Shown: positions 25,977 to 35,140, counted from the first letter of the stretch. The stretch: 47,733 nucleotides of DNA from an uncultured Chthoniobacterales bacterium (GCA_934667795.1 CAKUMP010000001.1:1-47733); one strand, 5' to 3'. Numbers and translations: made by a program. Notes: generated by a model from the letters alone, not told the origin.

Positions 25977-26951
25977 TTAACAAATAGAAAGGACGGTTTC
26001 GATGATCTGTTCCGGATAAGGCAATTGCTTTTGTTCCAGAGGTGGGCTGTAAATCGCAGGAGCATCCACTGAGGCAATGCGTTTTACCGGAGCATCGAGG
26101 TCGTCGAATGCTTTATCCTGAATCGTGGAAACGATTTGTGCTCCTACGCCGCAGAAGGGTTTGTTTTCCTCCACGACCACGGCGCGATGGGTTTTGCGGA
26201 CGGAGTTCAGGAACGTTTCTTCATCCAGCGGGCGGATGGAGCGGAGATCGACTACTTCGGCGTGGATTTTATATTCTTCTGCCAGAATTTCTGCTGCTTT
26301 GAGAGAGGTGAGTACTGCGCGTCCGTGCGCGATAATCGTTACATCATTGCCGGGCAGTTTAATATCTGCTTTTCCCATCGGGATCAGATATTCTTCTTCT
26401 GGCACTTCCCAGGTCTGGCCATAGAGCAGCGTGTTTTCCATGAACATCACCGGGTCATTATCGCGGATTGCCGTTTTCAGGAGGCCTTTGGCATCATACG
26501 CGTTGGAAGGGGTCACCACTTTGAGCCCGGGCACGTTTGCCAGTAAATTTTCCGGCGTATGGGAGTGGGTCGCGCCCACGTTTGTACCCCCATTCGCAGG
26601 ACCGCGGATCACGAGCGGGACATTGATCAGCCCCCCGGACATATAGCGGACGCAGCCTGCATTGTTCACAATCTGGTCGTATGCGACATAAGCGAAACTC
26701 CAGAACATCAGTTCCACCACCGGACGGAGCCCCAGCATCGAAGCTCCAACGGCCATTCCGATGAAGCCTGCTTCACTGATCGGAGTATCCACCACGCGGT
26801 CGCTTCCAAAGCGTTTCCAGAGACCTTCGGTCACTTTATAGGCACCATTATATTCTGCCACTTCTTCTCCGATCAGAACCACGTTTTCGTCACGCTGGAT
26901 TTCCTCGGCCAGGGCGTCATTGAGAGCTTTGCGATAAGTTATTAGAGGCAT
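25977..26951 (-). CDS. pdhB: Pyruvate dehydrogenase E1 component, beta subunit
   Basis: 324 residues, normal length. The N-terminal region has ALAEEIQRDENVVLIGEEV with the conserved catalytic Glu, then VDTPISEAGFIGMAVGA, and the C-terminal transketolase domain carries HAEVVDLRSIRPLD. Together with E1 alpha it decarboxylates pyruvate using thiamine diphosphate and acetylates the E2 lipoyl arm. It follows E1 alpha by 26 bases. Confidence 0.95.
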   Translation of the reverse strand: MPLITYRKALNDALAEEIQRDENVVLIGEEVAEYNGAYKVTEGLWKRFGSDRVVDTPISEAGFIGMAVGASMLGLRPVVELMFWSFAYVAYDQIVNNAGCVRYMSGGLINVPLVIRGPANGGTNVGATHSHTPENLLANVPGLKVVTPSNAYDAKGLLKTAIRDNDPVMFMENTLLYGQTWEVPEEEYLIPMGKADIKLPGNDVTIIAHGRAVLTSLKAAEILAEEYKIHAEVVDLRSIRPLDEETFLNSVRKTHRAVVVEENKPFCGVGAQIVSTIQDKAFDDLDAPVKRIASVDAPAIYSPPLEQKQLPYPEQIIETVLSIC

Positions 26952-26977
26952 GGTTTATAATTTATAAAAAACAAAAA

Positions 26978-28051
26978 TTAATCGTTAAAAAAATGGCGTC
27001 CGGATTTGCCGGATTCGGTATTGTGATCGACCTCATAATAAACGTCGCTCATAATATCTGCTTCGTTCGGATAAGGGCTGTCATTGGCAAATTCGGCAGC
27101 CGCAGCGGCTTCGAGTTTGGCGTTCTGGTCGATTTCTTTTACGTCTTCTTCGGTGATGATACCTTCTTCGATAAGCGTCTTGTGGAAGAGACGGAGAGGG
27201 TCGTGGTTTTGTTTGTAGTCCTCGATTTCTTCGGGTAAGCGGTATTTTTTGGTATTCGCATCTGCGACGGAGTGTCCGTAATAGCGATACGTATGGATTT
27301 CGAGAACCGTCGGGCGGGATTCCTGGTGCGCACGATCAATTGCGATCTGGGTTTTTGCGCGGATTTCGTAAATGTCTTCGCCATTGATCGTATCCCATTC
27401 GATACCGTACCCTTCGGCGCGTTTTGCGAGCGATTCCTGATACGCACTGGAACGCGCCAGGCTGGTTCCCATCGAATACCCGTTGTTTTCGATGATATAA
27501 ATGACGGGAAGGCTCCAGAGTCCGGCCAGGTTCAGTGATTCGTGATAGACGCCCTGGTTGACGGCGCCATCTCCAAGATAAGTGAGGCAGGAACCTTTGA
27601 TTTTGCGGTATTTCAGCGCATAAGCAATCCCCAGCCCGAGAGGCGTCTGCCCCGCAACAATCCCGTGTCCGCCCCAGTAGTTTTTATCAGGAGCAAAAAA
27701 GTGCATCGAACCGCCTTTTCCTTTCGAACAGCCGGTTGCTTTTCCAAAAAGTTCCGCCATGCATTCGTTCATCGACATCCCGACTGCGAGCGCGTGCCCG
27801 TGGTCGCGGTATGCAGTGATCACATGATCGTTTTCTTTCAGAAGCGAGCAGGTTGCAACCGCTACAGATTCCTGCCCGGTGTACAGGTGGAGGAATCCGC
27901 CCATTTTCCCACTGTTATAATATTTCAGAGCAGTCTGCTCAAACCGGCGGATACGGTACATATCCTGCAGGAATTTGATCTTTTCTTCAGGAGAAAGGGA
28001 TGCGTTGATTTTTTCTGCGGCAAAATTAGTAGAATCAAGAACAGTGGCCAT
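26978..28051 (-). CDS. pdhA: Pyruvate dehydrogenase E1 component, alpha subunit
   Basis: 357 residues. The thiamine diphosphate motif begins LGDGAVNQGVYHESLNLA and ends ENNGYSMGTS; YRDHGHALAVGM and GKGGSMHFF match the alpha subunit of the heterotetrameric E1; the phosphorylation-loop-like YRYYGHSVAD is present. Its start is 8 bases past the stop of the membrane protein gene upstream. Confidence 0.96.
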   Translation of the reverse strand: MATVLDSTNFAAEKINASLSPEEKIKFLQDMYRIRRFEQTALKYYNSGKMGGFLHLYTGQESVAVATCSLLKENDHVITAYRDHGHALAVGMSMNECMAELFGKATGCSKGKGGSMHFFAPDKNYWGGHGIVAGQTPLGLGIAYALKYRKIKGSCLTYLGDGAVNQGVYHESLNLAGLWSLPVIYIIENNGYSMGTSLARSSAYQESLAKRAEGYGIEWDTINGEDIYEIRAKTQIAIDRAHQESRPTVLEIHTYRYYGHSVADANTKKYRLPEEIEDYKQNHDPLRLFHKTLIEEGIITEEDVKEIDQNAKLEAAAAAEFANDSPYPNEADIMSDVYYEVDHNTESGKSGRHFFND

Positions 28052-28058
28052 GATGGAT

Positions 28059-28673
28059 TCAGGACAGTGGTTTATGAGATGGAATGATTTTTTGAGCGTC
28101 CTGGAGTGCAGCGGAGGAATTCTGGCGGTTTGTAAGCTGCAGGGTTGCCAGGAAGAGAGCGGTAAAGAAAAGGTCGCCTACGAGCGCGTTACGGAAAAAC
28201 ATCCAGGATGGGACGTATCCGGGAACTCCCACGGTGATAGCCTGGACCCAGCCGGCCAGAGATTTTGCATACGCAGGTTCCAGAAGCCAGGAAAAGGAGT
28301 TTGTTATCAGATAAAAACCCAGTGAACAAAGCGTGACGCCTGCCAGTGAACGGAACCAGCCCTGTGGGGTGGCTTTCAAGGAACCAAAATGACCGGCCGC
28401 CAGTACGATTCCCCCTAAAGCAAGGTAACGAACCAGCATCGTGACGATATCCGCGGACATCGGGTACACAAAATACAGCAGAATATCACTGAAAAACAGG
28501 GCACCTAATGGAACCAGCCAGCGTGCAGGTCCCCGGAAAAGCATCGCTCCACAAAAGGCAATTGCTACCAGTGGAGTGAAATTTGCCCAGGTTCCTGTAA
28601 ATGCGGATCCCGACAGTGCTAAAGCCAGTCGATAAAATACCGCGGCGAGTAATAAAATGATTCCTGCTGCCAT
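28059..28673 (-). CDS. DUF6580-like integral membrane protein
   Basis: 204 residues with about six hydrophobic segments. WANFTPLVAIAFCGAMLF near the N-terminus and ITNSFSWLL in the middle resemble the DUF6580 family of putative transport proteins, whose shape is like the S components of vitamin importers. It is the first gene of the pyruvate dehydrogenase transcript. A role in supplying a cofactor for that complex (thiamine or lipoate) is only a guess from position. Confidence 0.65.
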   Translation of the reverse strand: MAAGIILLLAAVFYRLALALSGSAFTGTWANFTPLVAIAFCGAMLFRGPARWLVPLGALFFSDILLYFVYPMSADIVTMLVRYLALGGIVLAAGHFGSLKATPQGWFRSLAGVTLCSLGFYLITNSFSWLLEPAYAKSLAGWVQAITVGVPGYVPSWMFFRNALVGDLFFTALFLATLQLTNRQNSSAALQDAQKIIPSHKPLS

Positions 28674-28881
28674 AGTCTTATTAAGTTAGGTTGAAATGGG
28701 TATGTTTGGCAATCCGATTTAGCATAGAATACATAGAATGCCGGATTTAATCCTCAAATGTCCTGAATATCCCAAATGCCCCCCAATGTATTGGATGTTT
28801 TTTAATCACGAAGTCAGGTCTCCAAATCAACCAGATTACGATTTTTTGTTTTTATTAAAAAAAGATCAATTTTTCAATGTT

Positions 28882-29193
28882 TCACCAGGAGGTGATGACC
28901 CGCTGGTGCTCGTTATCGATGCGAATGGGACAGGAAAAACAATCGATTTCGAGTTTTGTCGGGTTCAGATCGTTGAGAATATCGCGTAATTCGCTCTCAA
29001 ATGCAAGAGCGGCTTCTCGGGTTTGCCAGAGAAAAATGCCTTCTATGGCGCTTTCCGGGTAACGGGAGGTGCCTAGAAACTCAATCAGATCGGGGATTTG
29101 CGGGAACGGAGCAGATAATTGCGCAAGCAATTCAAACAGTTCTTCTTCCAGGACAGGTTCCGGTAGTTCGAGTAAAAATTTCTGGATAAACAT
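28882..29193 (-). CDS. Small protein resembling YdhR/ABM-fold monooxygenase-like proteins
   Basis: 103 residues. FPQIPDLIEFLGTSRYPES then IEGIFLWQTREAALAFESE follow the pattern of the ferredoxin-like YdhR or antibiotic-biosynthesis-monooxygenase fold. No catalytic assignment can be made. It starts 15 bases after the cysteine synthase stop, so they are likely co-transcribed. Confidence 0.55.
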   Translation of the reverse strand: MFIQKFLLELPEPVLEEELFELLAQLSAPFPQIPDLIEFLGTSRYPESAIEGIFLWQTREAALAFESELRDILNDLNPTKLEIDCFSCPIRIDNEHQRVITSW

Positions 29194-29208
29194 GAAACGA
29201 AAATGGGG

Positions 29209-30168
29209 TTAATATTTGAGTCCGGTGTCACACAGGATGGTGACAACCGTGTGTGTACTTTCTGCCACCGGAAGTTGGCCGGATTCAAGGAGTTTGATGG
29301 AGGCACAGACGTTGGCAGCGGAGGAAAACCCGAGATACAGGCCTTCTTCCTGGGCCAGCCGTTTGCGGAAAAGGGTCGCTTCTTCCGAACTGACAGTCAA
29401 AAAGGTATCGACAACGGTTGGATCCCAATGTGGCAGCGGGATGCCATACCCCATGCCTTGCATCAGGTGTCGTGGAGAAACGACCGGATTGCCGGCCAGG
29501 ATGTCTGCCCCTTCAGGCTCTACTACCGCACAAAAAATGTTTTTATTTTGGGATTTGAGGTACTGAGAGGTCCCAATAAATGTTCCTCCGGTGCCTGCAC
29601 CGGCGACAAAGGCGGTGACTCCGCCCTCGGTGTCACGGAAAATTTCAGGGCCGGTGGTATGGATATGCGCGCTGACACACCCCGGGTTCTGGAACTGGTT
29701 GACATAATAGGCATTGGTTTCGGCGGCAATCCGTTTGGCTTCTTCCACTGCTGCCGCGATGTCCTGACCGGTGACGGAATTGGGTTTGCCGTTGACCTGA
29801 GGGGTCAGGACGACTTTTGCGCCAAAGCCTTCCAGCATTTGAACCCGCGCAGGGCTGTTGCCTGCAGACATGACCGCGGTGAATGGGTGTCCGAGAAGAT
29901 TGCAAACGACCGCAAGCCCGGCGCCGGTGTTGCCACTGGTCATTTCCACAACCGGTTGCCCGGGTGCAAGCAGGTTGGATTTTCGTGCGTTTTGAATAAC
30001 TTCCAGTGCGACCCGGTCTTTGACGCTGGCCCCGGGCTGGATAAACTCCGCCTTGCCCAGAATGCGTCCGGGCCCCTGGTAAATACGAGAAAGCTCTATC
30101 AAAGGCGTGTTGCCAATCAGATCCAGCGAAGAAGAGAATACCGGTGATGAATGAGATGCATTTTTCAC
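29209..30168 (-). CDS. Cysteine synthase family protein (O-acetylserine sulfhydrylase)
   Basis: 319 residues of the fold-II PLP-dependent family. GNTPLIELSR opens the protein; PGASVKDR contains the PLP lysine (K50); TSGNTGAGLA binds the substrate; GAGTGGTFIG binds the PLP phosphate; the C-terminal GFSSAANVCAS replaces the more usual GxSSGA. It makes cysteine from O-acetylserine and sulfide. CysK and CysM cannot be separated here. No T-box or SAM riboswitch is obvious upstream. Confidence 0.88.
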   Translation of the reverse strand: MKNASHSSPVFSSSLDLIGNTPLIELSRIYQGPGRILGKAEFIQPGASVKDRVALEVIQNARKSNLLAPGQPVVEMTSGNTGAGLAVVCNLLGHPFTAVMSAGNSPARVQMLEGFGAKVVLTPQVNGKPNSVTGQDIAAAVEEAKRIAAETNAYYVNQFQNPGCVSAHIHTTGPEIFRDTEGGVTAFVAGAGTGGTFIGTSQYLKSQNKNIFCAVVEPEGADILAGNPVVSPRHLMQGMGYGIPLPHWDPTVVDTFLTVSSEEATLFRKRLAQEEGLYLGFSSAANVCASIKLLESGQLPVAESTHTVVTILCDTGLKY

Positions 30169-30210
30169 TATTTAACTTAACCACACATTTCTCATAATCC
30201 ACAGAAAAAT

Positions 30211-30255
30211 TTGGAGTGCGGCGGTTTCCTGGGAGCGCCGCCGTCCCCGTCGGCC
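30211..30255. repeat. REP-like GC-rich repeat, copy A
   Basis: TTTGGAGTGCGGCGG then CTGGGAGCGCC and CCCCGTCGGC. It is the reverse complement of parts of the longer copy at 30459-30543, so the two face each other across about 200 bases with no gene. Confidence 0.8.
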
Positions 30256-30458
30256 AATGAAGCTACCGCTGGATCGCATAAGCGCTCCCTCGCTCATTGC
30301 ATTATGCATTTCTCTACCCTCTTTAGTTTAGAAGAGGAAAGCATTTGCAAATAAAACAGGAGAATCAAGCCGTAAACAAACGCCGATCTGGGCCAGTGTG
30401 CATTCGCTATGTTTATGTTTACTGTCCGCTAACATGGTCTTGGCGACCTTTCGCTCAA

Positions 30459-30543
30459 TCCAAAGCGGCGGGAACCGCCGCACTCCAAAGTCTGCCGACG
30501 GGGACGTTGACGCTCCCAGCGGGGACGTCGGCGCTCCCAGGAA
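30459..30543. repeat. REP-like GC-rich repeat, copy B
   Basis: CCAAAGCGGCGGGAACCGCC, then GCACTCCAAAG, then GCCGACGGGGACG and a second GGGGACGTCGGCGCTCCCAG. GCGGCGG/CCGCCGC and GCCGACG/CGTCGGC form hairpins. The whole 30169-30596 interval holds only these repeats and no convincing gene. Confidence 0.85.
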
Positions 30544-30596
30544 AAAATCTTCTAATCCGGGTTGAAATGGGGGATAAAACGTGTGATTGTAATGAG

Positions 30597-31007
30597 ATGC
30601 TCTTATTGGCATCTATTGCAGACACATTACAGCAGGGGTTTCAGGATTTTTTTGGAAATCTGATAGAAAACCTGCAGGGGAGGGTCACGTTCTGGACTTT
30701 GTTCGGGCTGACGGCGAATTTGTTGTTTGCTTCCCGGTTTGTGGTGCAATGGTATGTTTCGGAGAAACTAAAACGGAGTGTGATCCCGGTGCAGTTCTGG
30801 TATATCAGTATTGTCGGGAGTCTCATGATGCTGGTTTATTCAATTTACCTGGGGAAAGTTCCATTGATTCTTGGATTTTTATTTCCGACCGTGATTTATA
30901 TCCGGAATTTAATTTTATTGAAAAAGAACCAGAAAGCAGATGATGACAAGGGGGCAGGGGATGTCCCGACCGTGAAAAATTCAAAATATTCTGAATCGCA
31001 TCAGTAA
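30597..31007 (+). CDS. Lipid-A-disaccharide synthase N-terminal domain (LAB_N) membrane protein
   Basis: About 136 residues with three hydrophobic segments. FASRFVVQWYVSEKLKRSVIP, FWYISIVGSLMMLVYSIYLG and FPTVIYIRNLILL match the LAB_N domain, a small membrane unit often linked with lipid A or sugar-lipid modification. The frame runs far upstream into repeats; ATG 30597 or 30567 is the likely start, neither with a strong ribosome-binding site. Confidence 0.8.
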   Translation: MLLLASIADTLQQGFQDFFGNLIENLQGRVTFWTLFGLTANLLFASRFVVQWYVSEKLKRSVIPVQFWYISIVGSLMMLVYSIYLGKVPLILGFLFPTVIYIRNLILLKKNQKADDDKGAGDVPTVKNSKYSESHQ

Positions 31008-31070
31008 GAAATTTTAGTTTATAATAGAGGAAATGTTGAGGAAACGGAAACGTCAGCAAGGAATGAGGTT

Positions 31071-32255
31071 ATGATTGAGAAGGATGAGATAATTTATTTG
31101 GACAATAATGCGACTACCCAGGTAGATCCTGAAGTGGTGGAGGTGATGCTGCCGTATTTACGGGATTATTACGGGAATCCGTCGAGTTTGTACCGTTTTG
31201 GGAGCCAGGTCGGGAAAGCGATTGAGAAAGCCAGGGAGCAAGTGGCGGCGCTGCTGGGGTGTCATCCGGAAGAAGTGGTTTTTACCAGTTGTGGGACGGA
31301 GTCAAATAACACTGCGATTGAAAGTGGTTTACGGGTAGATCGGGATCGCCCGGATCTGGTGACGACGCAGGTTGAGCATAGTGCGGTGGTGAAACATGGG
31401 GAGAAATTGTCGAGGGATGGGCGTCGGGTGACCTGGATTGGGGTCGATGGAGAAGGGCGTCTGGATGTGGACGGGTTGAAGGATGCGGTGGATGATGAGA
31501 CCGGCGTGGTATCAATCATGTGGGCAAACAACGAAACGGGAGTCCTTTTTCCCATTTCAGAAATTGCGGAACAACTGGCGGACAGCGGGGTGTTTTTTCA
31601 TACGGACGCAGTACAGGCGGTGGGGAAAATTCCTTTGAACGTCAGTGAATTGCCGATTCATTTTTTAAGTTTGAGTGGACATAAACTGCACTGCCCAAAG
31701 GGAGTGGGAGCGTTATATGTCAGCCGGAAAGCGCGATTTTATCCGTATTTGATTGGTGGAGGGCAGGAGAACGGGAAGCGTGGTGGGACGGAAAATGTCG
31801 CGAGTATTGTCGGGTTGGGGAAAGCAGCAGAGCTGGCGATGGCAACGATGGAGCATGAAAATACGGTCGTGCGGAAGATGCGGGATGATTTTGAGCAGCG
31901 GATATTGGCCGAGGTGTCCGGAGTGCAGGTAAATGGAGGTGGCGCGGAGCGTTTGCCGAACACCAGCAGCCTGGCATTTGACGGGGTGGATTCAGAAGGT
32001 TTGTTGATTGTGCTGGATAAGGATGGAATCTGTGCGTCGGCTGGTTCGGCTTGTACCACGGGGTCTTTGACGCCTTCCCATGTGCTGACGGCAATGGGGA
32101 TTTCTGCCGAGCGAGCGCATTCCAGTTTGCGATTTTCCTTCGGACGTTTCAACCGTCCGGAAGAGTTGGACAATATTGTGGAAATGGTCAAAGCGGGCGT
32201 AGAAAAGATCCGTTCTTTGCGTCCGGCCGATGGTTCGCCGGTCATGATTTCCTGA
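31071..32255 (+). CDS. Cysteine desulfurase (NifS/IscS family)
   Basis: 394 residues of a PLP-dependent aminotransferase fold that releases sulfur from cysteine for Fe-S cluster or thio-cofactor assembly. YLDNNATTQVD opens the protein, SLSGHKLHCPKG has the PLP lysine (K205), HTDAVQAVGK binds PLP, and SAGSACTTGS holds the catalytic cysteine (C328) in a short loop of the IscS/NifS type. No Fe-S scaffold gene is adjacent. A cysteine synthase lies 900 bases away on the other strand. It may supply MiaB-type enzymes in the cell. Confidence 0.92.
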   Translation: MIEKDEIIYLDNNATTQVDPEVVEVMLPYLRDYYGNPSSLYRFGSQVGKAIEKAREQVAALLGCHPEEVVFTSCGTESNNTAIESGLRVDRDRPDLVTTQVEHSAVVKHGEKLSRDGRRVTWIGVDGEGRLDVDGLKDAVDDETGVVSIMWANNETGVLFPISEIAEQLADSGVFFHTDAVQAVGKIPLNVSELPIHFLSLSGHKLHCPKGVGALYVSRKARFYPYLIGGGQENGKRGGTENVASIVGLGKAAELAMATMEHENTVVRKMRDDFEQRILAEVSGVQVNGGGAERLPNTSSLAFDGVDSEGLLIVLDKDGICASAGSACTTGSLTPSHVLTAMGISAERAHSSLRFSFGRFNRPEELDNIVEMVKAGVEKIRSLRPADGSPVMIS

Positions 32256-32473
32256 AATAGCGTGGAAATGTGAAAAGAAGCAGCATAAAACACGGTTTGC
32301 TCATGATTTAGCTTGCGTTCTCTTCATAAATTTGCCACACAGGGACAAGCAAGTTTAGAATCTTTCGGCGACTTTCTGATTTTTATATCTCAAGAAGGAG
32401 ATAGCAGATTGGAAGCTGAAGGGACAATCCCCCCGAAGGATCTTTTCTCGCACAGTTAAATTAGAAAAGACCA

Positions 32474-32863
32474 ATGAATACGAAATTGTACGTGGGGAAT
32501 CTTCCCTATGAGACGACAGAAACTGAAATTGAAGACCTTTTTGCTGAAGCAGGAGTGGTTCAACAAACAGTACTTGTACAGGACAGATTGACAGGGAAAA
32601 GCAGAGGGTTTGCTTTTATTACGATGGCAGACCAGGAAGGCGTGGACCGTGCGGTCGAACGCTTTAATGGATTTGAATTTTCAGGTCGTGCTCTTGTTGT
32701 GAATATTGCGCGCCCCCGCGAAGACCGCCCGGCAGGCGGCGGTGGTGGACGTCGCGACCATGGTGACCGCAGAGGCGGTGGTGGTGGTGGTGGCGGACGT
32801 CGTGACTACGGAGATCGCAGAGGTGGCGGTGGCGGACGTCGCGAAAGTCGCGAAGAGTGGTAG
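32474..32863 (+). CDS. RRM-type RNA-binding protein with Gly/Arg-rich tail
   Basis: 129 residues. One RNA recognition motif (1-80): RNP2 KLYVGNLPY and RNP1 KSRGFAFITM are intact. The tail (85-129) is made of Gly runs with RRDHGDRR and RRDYGDRR blocks, as in bacterial cold-induced RNA-binding proteins. The 218-base leader upstream has no other gene and ends 10 bases before the start with TTAGAAAAGACC. Two decayed partial copies of its RRM follow. Confidence 0.93.
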   Translation: MNTKLYVGNLPYETTETEIEDLFAEAGVVQQTVLVQDRLTGKSRGFAFITMADQEGVDRAVERFNGFEFSGRALVVNIARPREDRPAGGGGGRRDHGDRRGGGGGGGGRRDYGDRRGGGGGRRESREEW

Positions 32864-32870
32864 CAGTGCT

Positions 32871-32904
32871 CAGTTGACAGTTGACAGTTGACAGTTGACA
32901 GTTG
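32871..32904. repeat. Heptamer repeat CAGTTGA
   Basis: Four CAGTTGA units plus CAGTTG begin 7 bases after the RRM gene stop. Reverse-complement units occur at 33072-33088 and 33251-33267. Confidence 0.9.
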
Positions 32905-32924
32905 TGCAACTGGAAATGTTCGCT

Positions 32925-33268
32925 AAAAAAGCAGAGGTTTTGCTTTTGTGACAATGGAAGACCAGGAAGGCGTGGACCGTGTGGTTGAACGCTTTAATGG
33001 ATTTGAATTTTCAGCTCGTACTCTTGTTGTGAATATTGCGTGCGCCCTCAAAAAAAACTGTCCACTGTCCCTTGTCAACTGTCAACTGGAGATGCCGTCC
33101 GCTGAAAAAAGCAGAAGGTTTGCTTTTGTGACAATGGAAGACCAGGAAGGCGTGGACCGTATGGTTGAACGCTTTAATGGATTTGAATTTTTAGCTCGTG
33201 CTCTTGTTGTGAATATTGCGCGCGCCCTCAAAAAAACTGTCCACTGTCCCTTGTCAACTGTCAACTGA
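32925..33268 (+). pseudogene. Two tandem partial copies of the RRM gene
   Basis: Segments at 32925-33050 and 33105-33230 each repeat the middle of the RRM gene (original at 32597-32719): from the GKSRGFAF region through MEDQEGVDR, VERFNGFEF and LVVNIA. Each copy ends in a run of A residues and the heptamer repeat TTGTCAACTGTCAACTG; unit length is about 180 bases. Both copies lack the start of the domain and the Gly-rich tail. They share changes absent from the original (VTMEDQ for ITMADQ), so one copy arose from the other. A joint frame 32948-33268 is open but is not expected to be functional. Confidence 0.8.
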
Positions 33269-34274
33269 ACAAGTCTTGGCTGTTCTGCGTGACGCCTAGT
33301 TTCTTGTATGCAGGAGGTAGTGCGACGCGCCCTTGAGGGGTGCGTTTGAGATACCCTTGCATGATGAGATACGGTTCATGGACTTCTTCCAGAGTGGAAG
33401 CGTCCTCGCCTATGGCGACTGCAAGGGAGTTTAATCCGACGGGACCTCCGGCGAATTTGAAAATCATAGCTTCGAGAATGCGTTTATCCATTTCGTCGAA
33501 GCCTTCGCGGTCGATTTCCAGCATGGATAGTGCCTGATCTGCAACTTTCCGGGAGATTTTTCCGTTGGAGCGGACTTGTGCGAAGTCGCGGACCCAGCGC
33601 AGAAGGTTGTTGGCGATTCGAGGGGTCCCACGTGATCGGGAGGCGATTTCGAGCGCTCCTTCATGGTCGATCGTAACCTGGATCAGCTCGGCGCTGCGCA
33701 GGATGATGTCCTGTAAATTTTCTGCCGAATAGTAATCGAGCCGGCATTGCATTCCAAAGCGGGAGCGCAGGGGGGCACTGATCATTCCGGAACGGGTTGT
33801 GGCACCGATCAGTGTAAATTTCGGGAGACTGAGCCGGACGCTGCGCGCGTTTGGGCCCTGATCAATAATGATATCGAGGCGGTAATCTTCAATTGCCGGA
33901 TACAGGTATTCTTCGATCGTCGGGTGAAGACGATGGATTTCATCGATAAAAAGGATGTCGCCCGGTTCAAGCGAGGTTAAAATTCCGGCAAGATCGCCGG
34001 CTTTTTCAATAGTGGGTCCGCTGGTGCTGCGGATATTGACATCCATAGCATTGGCGATAATAAACGCGAGCGTGGTTTTCCCGAGTCCGGGCGGGCCGGA
34101 GAGCAGAATATGCTCCAGCACATCTGAGCGTTGACGTGCCGCTTCAACCATAAGTTCCAGGCGTTCACAAACCCGTTCCTGCCCGGTGAATTCGTTGAAC
34201 ATCGGTGGACGCAACGAAATATCAAACGGAGAATCGGGTGCCTGCGTTGCTTTTGTAAGAAAATTTTCTGACAC
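33261..34274 (-). CDS. ruvB: Holliday junction branch migration helicase RuvB
   Basis: 337 residues, the standard length. Walker A GPPGLGKTT at 60-68, Walker B ILFIDEIHRLHP near 112, sensor GATTRSGMISAPLRSRFG, and the C-terminal winged helix with AFAGGPVGL-type text (KFAGGPVGLNSLA). The frame is open to 34718, but the family start is the GTG at 34274 (VSENFLTKA) with AGGGG just upstream. The final Ser codon and TGA come from a CAGTTGA heptamer repeat. ruvA and ruvC are not in the window. Confidence 0.95.
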   Translation of the reverse strand: MSENFLTKATQAPDSPFDISLRPPMFNEFTGQERVCERLELMVEAARQRSDVLEHILLSGPPGLGKTTLAFIIANAMDVNIRSTSGPTIEKAGDLAGILTSLEPGDILFIDEIHRLHPTIEEYLYPAIEDYRLDIIIDQGPNARSVRLSLPKFTLIGATTRSGMISAPLRSRFGMQCRLDYYSAENLQDIILRSAELIQVTIDHEGALEIASRSRGTPRIANNLLRWVRDFAQVRSNGKISRKVADQALSMLEIDREGFDEMDKRILEAMIFKFAGGPVGLNSLAVAIGEDASTLEEVHEPYLIMQGYLKRTPQGRVALPPAYKKLGVTQNSQDLFS

Positions 34275-34302
34275 GCCCCTGTTATATCGTATTTTGTGTG
34301 AA

Positions 34303-34336
34303 TTACCAATTAGTAATTCGTAATTAGTAATTCCTA
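34303..34336. repeat. Heptamer repeat (AATTAGT/AATTCGT)
   Basis: Four to five 7-base units AATTACC / AATTAGT / AATTCGT / AATTAGT / AATTCCT. It starts at the stop codon (TAG) of the minus-strand carotenoid gene. A related, roughly inverted run is at 36111-36130. Confidence 0.8.
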
Positions 34337-35140
34337 AAACCAGATGGCGCGGGTAATGTGGGTAAACAGGAAAAGGGCGTTTATGATGAGGAGGATGAGG
34401 ATGGGACGTGTGAGAGATTGTCGCGGTTGGGAGGTCTGTGCCTGAGGAGGCCGGGACCAGGTTGCTGCGGTGATCAGGAATGCGATGAGGAACCACGAGA
34501 GATAATTCTGGATGGGTGGCCAGGAGGGTGGGGTTTGTGCAAGCGCGGTGCCGGGGGGGTACCAGATCCAGTACGCGCGTACTTTCCAGGCGATGAATTC
34601 CAGATTGAGATCGGTCAAAAGTGTGAAAATGCCTGCGGTGGCGCCAAGAGTCCAGCGATTTGCCTGTGGCAGAAGAAAATAGGCAAGATGTTTGCTGGTA
34701 CAAAGAATTGTAAACCAAAGAAAGGGGACTGCGATTGGCAGCACCCCGCCGATACGGTGCCCAAGCGTGGAGGTGTAGATAAAAGAGCCAAAAGGAAATC
34801 CCGTCATGGCGCCAATGCCTGTCACCAAAGCGGATGCAAACAGAATCGTCAAAGCCGTTTTACGAATAGCGTGCCCATTGTCTGCGTGGGAGGCGCTCGG
34901 GCGTATCGTCGCCAGATAGGTCACGGTGGCAGCGAGATAAATCCATGCAATATCCCAGACGCTCAGGATTTTTGTCATGGCAGCTCGTAAATCGCGATGG
35001 GAGATCCAGTTTTCCAGCGTCCTTTCACCGATTTCAAATGGGATAATGACGAATGAAAGTGCGGAACAAACCAGAAAGAGCCACCAGAAATGGAATTCTA
35101 TTCCATGGAGGAACTGGGTTGTTTTATTTTGGGGACGCAT
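34334..35140 (-). CDS. Carotenoid biosynthesis (CruF/DUF422-like) membrane protein
   Basis: About 268 residues with seven or so hydrophobic segments. GFPFGSFIYTSTLGHRIGGV, VPFLWFTI, NLEFIAWKVRAYWIWYPPG and PIQNYLSWFLIA match the family that includes CruF carotenoid 1,2-hydratases. The frame opens at 35182, but its first codons are a 9-mer repeat; I take ATG 35140, though ATG 35158 is possible. It overlaps the 3' end of the PHP gene. No other carotenoid genes are in the window, so the exact reaction is unsure. Confidence 0.8.
   Translation of the reverse strand: MRPQNKTTQFLHGIEFHFWWLFLVCSALSFVIIPFEIGERTLENWISHRDLRAAMTKILSVWDIAWIYLAATVTYLATIRPSASHADNGHAIRKTALTILFASALVTGIGAMTGFPFGSFIYTSTLGHRIGGVLPIAVPFLWFTILCTSKHLAYFLLPQANRWTLGATAGIFTLLTDLNLEFIAWKVRAYWIWYPPGTALAQTPPSWPPIQNYLSWFLIAFLITAATWSRPPQAQTSQPRQSLTRPILILLIINALFLFTHITRAIWF

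Noticed and set aside
30169..30596. Riboswitch upstream of the cysteine synthase gene
   Set aside because: The leader contains only REP-like repeats; no SAM or T-box core is visible.
33105..33268. Functional second RRM protein
   Set aside because: The copies lack the first strand with RNP2 and a ribosome-binding site, and the shared frame runs through poly-A and heptamer repeats.
34275..34718. N-terminal extension of RuvB
   Set aside because: The extra 148 codons overlap the carotenoid gene and have no RuvB similarity; the GTG at 34274 gives the normal length.
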